A stretch of DNA of 64,000 bases. It comes from Azospirillum brasilense. GTDB taxonomy: Bacteria; Pseudomonadota; Alphaproteobacteria; Azospirillales; Azospirillaceae. Numbering within the stretch: the stretch's first letter is position 1; each line of letters opens with the position of its first letter. The notes beneath the pieces are model-generated. The model was not told the origin of the DNA, did no database searches, and was given only the letters and a program-made list of their open reading frames with translations. This document shows positions 58,721-64,000 of the stretch, one piece after another. Where the stretch lies: positions 1 to 64,000 of the forward strand of contig NZ_VITH01000011.1 of the NCBI RefSeq assembly GCF_007827815.1, read 5' to 3'. The translations under genes were made by a program, and so were the position numbers.

Positions 58721-59797
58721 GTGTCCGAAGACGCGGATGAATCATCCAAAACAGAAGACCCTACGCAAAAGAAGCTTGAAGAGGCCCACAAGCAGGGCCA
58801 GTACGCGATGACGCAGGAAATCGGCAATTGGCTGATGATCGCCGCGGCGCTGGTGATCCTGATCACGATCCTGCCCGGAACGCTGAAGGGCATGGTGCCC
58901 CGCCTGAACTTCTTCTTCGAGAACCTGGACCAGATCCCCATGGACCAGGGCGGGGTCGGCGCGGTCCTGATGCGGGTGATGAAGGACATCCTGTGGGCGC
59001 TGTGGCTGCCCATCCTGTTTCTTCTGTTCGCCGGGGTGATCGGCACCATCGGGCAGAAGGGCTTCAACGTCTCCTGGGAGTTGATCGCGCCGAAATTCAG
59101 CAAGCTGAACCCGATCTCCGGCATCGCCAACCTGTTCAGCGCCCAGAAGGGCGTTGACCTGCTGAAGAGCCTGGCCAAGGTCGCGGTGGTCGGCGTCGTC
59201 GCCTACATCGCGCTCCAGCCGATGATGCTCACCATCGGCCATTTCATCGGCATCGACATGATGATGCTGCTGCGTGAGATGGACGGACTGACCTTCCGGC
59301 TGCTGGCCGGCGTTCTGGCCATCCTGACCCTGATCGCCGGGGCCGACCTGTTCTGGCAGCGCCACAGCTTCGACAAGAAGATGCGCATGACCAAGCAGGA
59401 GGTGAAGGACGAGCACAAGCAGGCCGAAGGCGACCCGCACGTCAAGGGCCGCATCCGCCAGCTGCGTTTCGAGCGGGCGCGCAAGCGCATGATGGCGGCG
59501 GTGCCCAGCGCCGACGTGGTGGTGACCAACCCGACCCACTTCGCCGTCGCGCTGAAATACGACTCCACCACCATGGGCGCTCCGATGGTGGTGGCGAAGG
59601 GCGCCGACGCCGTCGCCTTCAAGATCCGCGAGATCGCCGAGGAGAACGGCGTGCCGGTGATGGAGAATCCGCCCCTCGCCCGTGCGCTCTATGCCGCATG
59701 CGATATCGACGAGGAGGTTCCGTCCGAGCACTATCGCGCCGTGGCGGAAGTCATTACCTATGTCTTCAAGCTGAAAGGACGCGCGGTGCGGAACTGA
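58721..59797 (+). CDS. flhB: Flagellar export switch protein FlhB
   Basis: FlhB sets substrate specificity of flagellar export. The 358-residue protein has the N-terminal motif SSKTEDPTQKKLEEAHKQGQ, four membrane segments (about 30-210) and the cytoplasmic autocleavage site N270-P271-T-H in VVTNPTHFAVALKYD. The GTG start at 58721 has GGGGAGAG upstream. It follows fliR by 15 bases. A second FlhB-tail gene without NPTH lies at 55821-56147. Confidence 0.97.
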   Translation: MSEDADESSKTEDPTQKKLEEAHKQGQYAMTQEIGNWLMIAAALVILITILPGTLKGMVPRLNFFFENLDQIPMDQGGVGAVLMRVMKDILWALWLPILFLLFAGVIGTIGQKGFNVSWELIAPKFSKLNPISGIANLFSAQKGVDLLKSLAKVAVVGVVAYIALQPMMLTIGHFIGIDMMMLLREMDGLTFRLLAGVLAILTLIAGADLFWQRHSFDKKMRMTKQEVKDEHKQAEGDPHVKGRIRQLRFERARKRMMAAVPSADVVVTNPTHFAVALKYDSTTMGAPMVVAKGADAVAFKIREIAEENGVPVMENPPLARALYAACDIDEEVPSEHYRAVAEVITYVFKLKGRAVRN

Positions 59798-59847
59798 GGA
59801 CCGTTCCCGGACCTTTCCTTGCGGCGAACGGCTGACCTGGAGTTCCG

Positions 59848-62373
59848 GTGGACGACACGACCTCTTCCTTTGCCGACAGCGCTCCCGCGGGCCATCGCAG
59901 CGATGGTGGTGCTGGGGTGGGGGAACGGCCCGGCGGCGCCGTCGCCACCGGGGTTCTGGCGGTCCTTCTTCTGGCCGGGCTGGTCGCGGCGGGGGCCGGG
60001 GTGCTTCTGGACCGCGACCCGCTGGCCTGGGTCGGCCTGACCACCGCGGGGGCGGGGGCGCTGGCGCTGGCGCTCCGCATGGTCCGCGCGCGGCGGCGGG
60101 TGGCCCGCGTCGGCTCCCTGCTGGGCAGCGCGCTGGAGGGGCTTCCCTCCGGCCAGCTCGTCTGCGACGGGGCCGGGCATGTGGTCTTCGTCAACAGCAC
60201 CTTCCGGTCCCTGACCGGGTGGAGCGAGGGGGAGCCGCCGTTGCGCGCGCTCGAACGCCAGTTCGCCGACGATCCGGACAGCGCCGACGCCTTCCGCCGC
60301 CTGTGCGAACGGGTCAAGGGCGGCTATTCCGGCTCCATCGAGCTGGCGGTCCGCCAGCAGGGGCGCGCCGCCGAATGGCGCCGCATCCAGGGCCAGCCCA
60401 TCGACGGGCACGCCGGGGCGGTGATGTGGCGCGTCGAGGACATCACCGCGCGGCGCGAGCTGGAGCAGGTGACGCGGCGCGAGCAGACCCAGCTCGTCGA
60501 CTTCATGGACCACGCGCCGATCGGCTTCTTCTCGGTGGACCAGGACGGGCACTTCCAGTTCGTCAACGCGACCCTGGCGAAGTGGCTGGGCTGCTCGCCG
60601 GAGGATCTGGTCGAGGGCGGACGCCGCCTTCACGACGTTCTGGCCCATCCGCCCGCCGTTTCCGCTCCCTACGACTTCCTGGAGGGTGGCGGGCTGGAGC
60701 AGCGTGGCGAGATTGCCATGGACGGGCTCCAGGGCCGTCGCTTTCAGGCCTATGTCGCCCAGAGCGTGGTGAGGGGGGAGGACGGGCGGATTTCGCACAC
60801 CCGCTCCGTCGTGCGCGACCTGACGCCGGAGCGCGAGTGGCAGGAGGCCCTGCGGCTGTCCGAGCAGCGCTTCCAGCGCTTCTTCGAGGACGCGCCCATC
60901 GGCATCGCGCTGGTGGACGAGGGCGGGCGGCTGGCCGAGTGCAACCAGGCCTTCCTGGCGCTGATCGGCAGCGAGGCCGGCAACATCCTCGGCCGGGCCA
61001 TGGCCGACCTGATCGTCCCGGCCGAGCGCGCCATGGTGACCGAGCGGCTGACCGCCGTGCAGGGCGGCGCCGACCCCGCCGCCCCGCTGGAGGTGCGGCT
61101 GACCGGCGGGCGCGAGCTGGTGGCCCAGCTCTACGCGCGGCGGCTTGGCGGGGTGGGGCCGGAAGGGGCGGCGGGGTTGATCCTGCATTTCATCGACATG
61201 ACCGAGCGCAAGGGGCTGGAGGCCCAGTTCGCCCAGTCGCAGAAGATGCAGGCGGTCGGCCAGCTGGCCGGCGGCGTCGCCCACGACTTCAACAACCTGC
61301 TGACCGCGATGATCGGCTTCTGCGATCTGCTGCTGCTGCGTCACAAGCCGGGCGACCAGTCCTTCAGCGACATCATGCAGATCAAGCAGAACGCCAACCG
61401 CGCCGCCAACCTCGTGCGCCAGCTTCTGGCCTTCTCGCGCCAGCAGACGCTGCAGCCGCGCATCCTCAGCGTGACCGATGTCCTGGCCGAGCTTGGCAAC
61501 CTGATGCGCCGGCTGATCGGCGAGAACATCGAGCTGAAGATGCTCCACGGCCGGGACATCGGCTATGTGAAGGTCGACCAGAACCAGCTGGAGCAGGTCA
61601 TCATCAACCTCGTGGTCAACGCGCGTGACGCCATGGCCGGGGGCGGGCGGTTGACCATCGTCACCTCCAACCATGTGGTGGAGCAGGCGCAGCGCCGCGA
61701 GCACGAGACCATTCCGGCCGGCGACTATGTGTCCATCGAGGTGATCGACACCGGCTGCGGCATCCCCAAGGAGAATCTCCAGCGCATCTTCGAGCCCTTT
61801 TTCACCACCAAGGGCGTCGGGTCGGGCACCGGGCTGGGACTGTCCACCGTTTACGGCATCGTCCGCCAGACCGGCGGATTCGTGCTGGTCGAATCGGAAA
61901 AGGGGGAGGGAACGACCTTCACCATCCTGCTGCCCCGCCACAAGGGCGAGGCCCGTCCCGACCAGGGCGAGCCGCGCGAGCGGCGCGGCAGCGACCTGAC
62001 CGGCTCCGGCACCATCATGCTGGTCGAGGACGAGGACGCCGTGCGCGTCTTCTCAGCCCGCGCGCTGCGCAACAAGGGCTATCAGGTGCTGGAGGCCAAG
62101 AACGGCGAGGCGGCGTTGCAGCAGATCGGCACGGACGGCAGCCGCATCGACCTGCTGATCACCGACGTGGTGATGCCGCAGATGGACGGCCCGACCCTGG
62201 CTCGCCATGTCCGGCGGATGCGGCCCGACATGCGGGTGATCTTCATCTCCGGCTACGCCGAGGACCGGCTGGGCGAGATCGACGGGGTCGAGGTCGCCCA
62301 CTTCCTGCCCAAGCCCTTCTCGCTCAAGCAGCTCGCCTCCAAGGTGAAGGAGGTCATCCGGGACGGGAAGTGA
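59848..62373 (+). CDS. cckA: CckA-type hybrid sensor histidine kinase
   Basis: CckA is the kinase/phosphatase at the top of the CtrA phosphorelay through ChpT. The 841-residue protein has two membrane helices (about 34-52 and 57-75), three PAS-like domains (about 95-200, 215-330, 340-455), a HisKA domain with His479 in GGVAHDFNNLLTAMIGF, an HATPase domain (about 590-700, with NLVVNARDAMAGGG and GTGLGLSTVYGIV) and a C-terminal receiver with Asp773 in LITDVVMPQMDG. GTG 59848 has GGAG 6 bases upstream. It follows flhB by 50 bases, so it may share the flagellar transcript. Confidence 0.93.
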   Translation: MDDTTSSFADSAPAGHRSDGGAGVGERPGGAVATGVLAVLLLAGLVAAGAGVLLDRDPLAWVGLTTAGAGALALALRMVRARRRVARVGSLLGSALEGLPSGQLVCDGAGHVVFVNSTFRSLTGWSEGEPPLRALERQFADDPDSADAFRRLCERVKGGYSGSIELAVRQQGRAAEWRRIQGQPIDGHAGAVMWRVEDITARRELEQVTRREQTQLVDFMDHAPIGFFSVDQDGHFQFVNATLAKWLGCSPEDLVEGGRRLHDVLAHPPAVSAPYDFLEGGGLEQRGEIAMDGLQGRRFQAYVAQSVVRGEDGRISHTRSVVRDLTPEREWQEALRLSEQRFQRFFEDAPIGIALVDEGGRLAECNQAFLALIGSEAGNILGRAMADLIVPAERAMVTERLTAVQGGADPAAPLEVRLTGGRELVAQLYARRLGGVGPEGAAGLILHFIDMTERKGLEAQFAQSQKMQAVGQLAGGVAHDFNNLLTAMIGFCDLLLLRHKPGDQSFSDIMQIKQNANRAANLVRQLLAFSRQQTLQPRILSVTDVLAELGNLMRRLIGENIELKMLHGRDIGYVKVDQNQLEQVIINLVVNARDAMAGGGRLTIVTSNHVVEQAQRREHETIPAGDYVSIEVIDTGCGIPKENLQRIFEPFFTTKGVGSGTGLGLSTVYGIVRQTGGFVLVESEKGEGTTFTILLPRHKGEARPDQGEPRERRGSDLTGSGTIMLVEDEDAVRVFSARALRNKGYQVLEAKNGEAALQQIGTDGSRIDLLITDVVMPQMDGPTLARHVRRMRPDMRVIFISGYAEDRLGEIDGVEVAHFLPKPFSLKQLASKVKEVIRDGK

Positions 62374-62399
62374 CGCGGTTGGCGGAATAGGGCGGGGCC

Positions 62400-62903
62400 T
62401 TACCCGACCCGCCAGCCGTGATAGGCCCAGCGGTCCGTTCCCGGCACGTCGAGAGCCTCCCACCCGCGACGACCGGCGCCGATCGGGCGGTCCGACAGGA
62501 CGAGCGCGCCCGGTGCCAGGAACGGCTCGATCAGGTCGCCGATCCAGCGGCGTATGCCGTCCTCCTCGTCCTCCCGCGCGCTGCCGATGTCGGCGTGGGC
62601 CAGCCGCACGCCGCCGCGGAAGCGCTCCGCCACGGCGGGCAGCGTGTCCCGGAAATCGCCGAGGAACAGCCGGTCCTCGTCCGGGCGCAGGGACGCGGGA
62701 ACGCGCGCCCACATGTCGAAGACCAGGATGTCGCGCGGCGGGAACAGGCTGCGCAGATGGTCGTAGGTGCGGCCCTTCCCCAGACCGATCTCCATCACCA
62801 GACCGGGTGTTCCCGCGACCCAGCCGGCGGCCCAGCCGAGCGCGACGCGCTGGGTGGTGAGGCGGTCGATCATGCGGTCGAGCGTGGAGTGGGCGGTCGT
62901 CAT
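62400..62903 (-). CDS. Small class I SAM-dependent methyltransferase
   Basis: This is a predicted methyltransferase of unknown substrate. The 167-residue product has motif I MEIGLGKGRTYDHLRSLFP (about residues 37-55), an acidic end of strand two (VFDMWARVP) and later LAHADIGSA and GALVLSDRPIG. ATG 62903 is used; an in-frame ATG at 62972 would add 23 residues, and neither has a strong ribosome site. It is divergent from recA, and its upstream region carries the recA SOS box. Confidence 0.72.
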   Translation of the reverse strand: MTTAHSTLDRMIDRLTTQRVALGWAAGWVAGTPGLVMEIGLGKGRTYDHLRSLFPPRDILVFDMWARVPASLRPDEDRLFLGDFRDTLPAVAERFRGGVRLAHADIGSAREDEEDGIRRWIGDLIEPFLAPGALVLSDRPIGAGRRGWEALDVPGTDRWAYHGWRVG

Positions 62904-63001
62904 GCGTGGCTTTTCGAAGTGTCGTTGGAGGGACAGCTCCTGTTGAACGCCGCAGTTGGAATTCCGTTGCATGGCGACGGATCGTTCCTAACTTGCAATG
63001 A

Positions 63002-63016
63002 GAACATTCGCGGAAC
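63002..63016 (+). promoter_or_regulatory. Alphaproteobacterial LexA (SOS) box of recA
   Basis: GAAC (63002-63005), seven bases, GAAC (63013-63016) is the exact alphaproteobacterial LexA site. It overlaps the likely promoter (TTGCAA at 62993-62998 as -35), 112 bases before recA. LexA repression of recA is expected. Confidence 0.8.
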
Positions 63017-63127
63017 TTAGGGCTTTGCGTGGGGGAACAAAGCTGGTACATTCCCTCTCACCGAATGACCGTTGGTGAGATCGTTGGCCCTGCGGCCGCG
63101 GATGTGATCTAACAAGGGGAGACGGGC

Positions 63128-64000
63128 ATGTCGTCCGCACAGCTTCGTTTGGTCGAGAAGGATTCCATGGATAAGCAGAAGGCCCTGGATGCCGCTCTGG
63201 CGCAGATCGAGCGCGCCTTTGGCAAGGGCTCGATCATGAAGCTCGGCGCCCGCGAGAACACGGTCGAGACGGAGGTCGTTTCCACCGGCTCTCTCGGCCT
63301 CGACATCGCGCTGGGCATCGGCGGCCTGCCGCGCGGCCGCATCATCGAGATTTACGGCCCGGAAAGCTCGGGCAAGACGACGCTGGCTCTGCACGCCATC
63401 GCCCAGGCCCAGAAGGGCGGCGGCACCTGCGCCTTCGTGGACGCGGAGCACGCCCTGGACCCGTCCTATGCCCGCAAGCTGGGCGTCAACGTGGACGAGT
63501 TGCTGATCTCCCAGCCCGACGCCGGTGAGCAGGCGCTGGAGATCGCCGACACGCTGGTGCGCTCCGGCGCCGTCGACGTGCTGGTGGTCGACTCGGTGGC
63601 CGCCCTGGTGCCGCGCGCCGAGCTGGAAGGCGAGATGGGCGACAGCCACGTCGGCCTGCACGCCCGCCTGATGAGCCAGGCGCTGCGCAAGCTGACCGGC
63701 TCCATCGCCAAGTCGAACTGCCTGGTGATCTTCATCAACCAGATCCGCCTGAAGATCGGCGTGATGTTCGGCAACCCGGAGACGACGACGGGCGGCAACG
63801 CGCTGAAGTTCTACGCCTCCGTCCGTCTGGACATCCGCCGCATCGGCGCGATCAAGGACCGCGAGACGGTGGTGGGCAACCAGACCCGCGTGAAGGTGGT
63901 GAAGAACAAGATGGCCCCGCCGTTCCGCGTGGTCGAGTTCGACATCATGTACGGCGAGGGCGTGTCGAAGGTGGGCGAGCTTCTCGACCTCGGCATCCAG
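63128..64000 (+). CDS. recA: Recombinase RecA, N-terminal part (3' end outside window)
   Basis: RecA forms filaments on single-stranded DNA for recombination and SOS induction. The 291 codons present cover the N-terminal polymerisation helix (DKQKALDAALAQIERAFGKGSIMKLG), Walker A GPESSGKTT, Walker B VLVVDSVAALVPRAE, loop L1/L2 with ETTTGGNALKFYASVR, and more. The start MSSAQLRLVEKDS at ATG 63128 has GGGGAGACGGG upstream. The C-terminal roughly 70 residues lie beyond the window edge, so this is not a biological truncation. Confidence 0.97.
   Translation, partial: MSSAQLRLVEKDSMDKQKALDAALAQIERAFGKGSIMKLGARENTVETEVVSTGSLGLDIALGIGGLPRGRIIEIYGPESSGKTTLALHAIAQAQKGGGTCAFVDAEHALDPSYARKLGVNVDELLISQPDAGEQALEIADTLVRSGAVDVLVVDSVAALVPRAELEGEMGDSHVGLHARLMSQALRKLTGSIAKSNCLVIFINQIRLKIGVMFGNPETTTGGNALKFYASVRLDIRRIGAIKDRETVVGNQTRVKVVKNKMAPPFRVVEFDIMYGEGVSKVGELLDLGIQ

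Noticed and set aside
63128..64000. Truncated recA pseudogene
   Set aside because: The frame is intact to the last base. The missing C-terminus is due to the window edge only.

Overview
The window is a GC-rich (roughly two-thirds G+C) alphaproteobacterial chromosome segment. It most resembles Azospirillum (Rhodospirillales). That placement is inferred from gene content and protein style: an S10-spc cluster followed by adk; the alphaproteobacterial cell-cycle genes rcdA, sciP (DUF1153) and cckA; the alphaproteobacterial flagellar gene fliX; a GAAC-N7-GAAC SOS box in front of recA; and a ROSE-type thermometer on a small heat-shock gene. No sequence search was run.

Layout. 1-12.5 kb holds the 3' end of tuf, a long leader with a terminator-like hairpin, and the S10-spc ribosomal protein operon (rpsJ to rplO) continuing into secY and adk, where it stops at an intrinsic terminator; rpsM-rpsK-rpoA-rplQ do not follow. 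12.6-28.6 kb is mixed metabolism and regulation: a FadR-type regulator, an EamA permease, an N-formylglutamate amidohydrolase plus YbdK-type ligase pair, metY, an alpha/beta hydrolase, a soluble PAS histidine kinase, a heat-shock gene under an RpoH-like promoter and ROSE leader, rcdA, rpmE, an ABC exporter, a DUF2243 membrane protein, a methyltransferase, two identical tRNA-Lys(CTT) genes, a MaoC protein and sciP.

28.8-62.4 kb is a large flagellar region in several small operons on both strands: fliK-flgD and flgI-flgJ-like-flgN-like (minus), fliX (plus), flgF-flgG-flgA-flgH (minus), fliL-fliM-DUF6468-motE-like (plus), cheZ-two MotB-like genes-TPR protein (plus), an FlhB-tail paralogue-coiled-coil gene-fliO-fliP (minus) and flgB-flgC-fliE-fliQ-fliR-flhB-cckA (plus). 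Set into it are dksA, a coiled-coil pair, an RTX-like protein with an AT-richer 5' half, a KGG-repeat protein and kup. The window ends with a small methyltransferase and the 5' part of recA.

How the parts fit. Three sigma54-type promoters (in front of fliK, flgI and flgF) and TTAA-N7-TTAA-type CtrA boxes (a perfect one before cheZ, one-mismatch versions before fliX, sciP and flgB) suggest a CtrA-to-sigma54 flagellar cascade. Three controllers of CtrA itself are nearby: CckA (phosphorylation), RcdA (proteolysis) and SciP (transcriptional inhibition). The least understood parts are the 1163-residue secreted AMIN-like/TPR protein coupled to motB, the MotB paralogue without the ion-carrying aspartate, the FlhB-tail paralogue without NPTH, and the accessory stretch at 35.3-38.2 kb.
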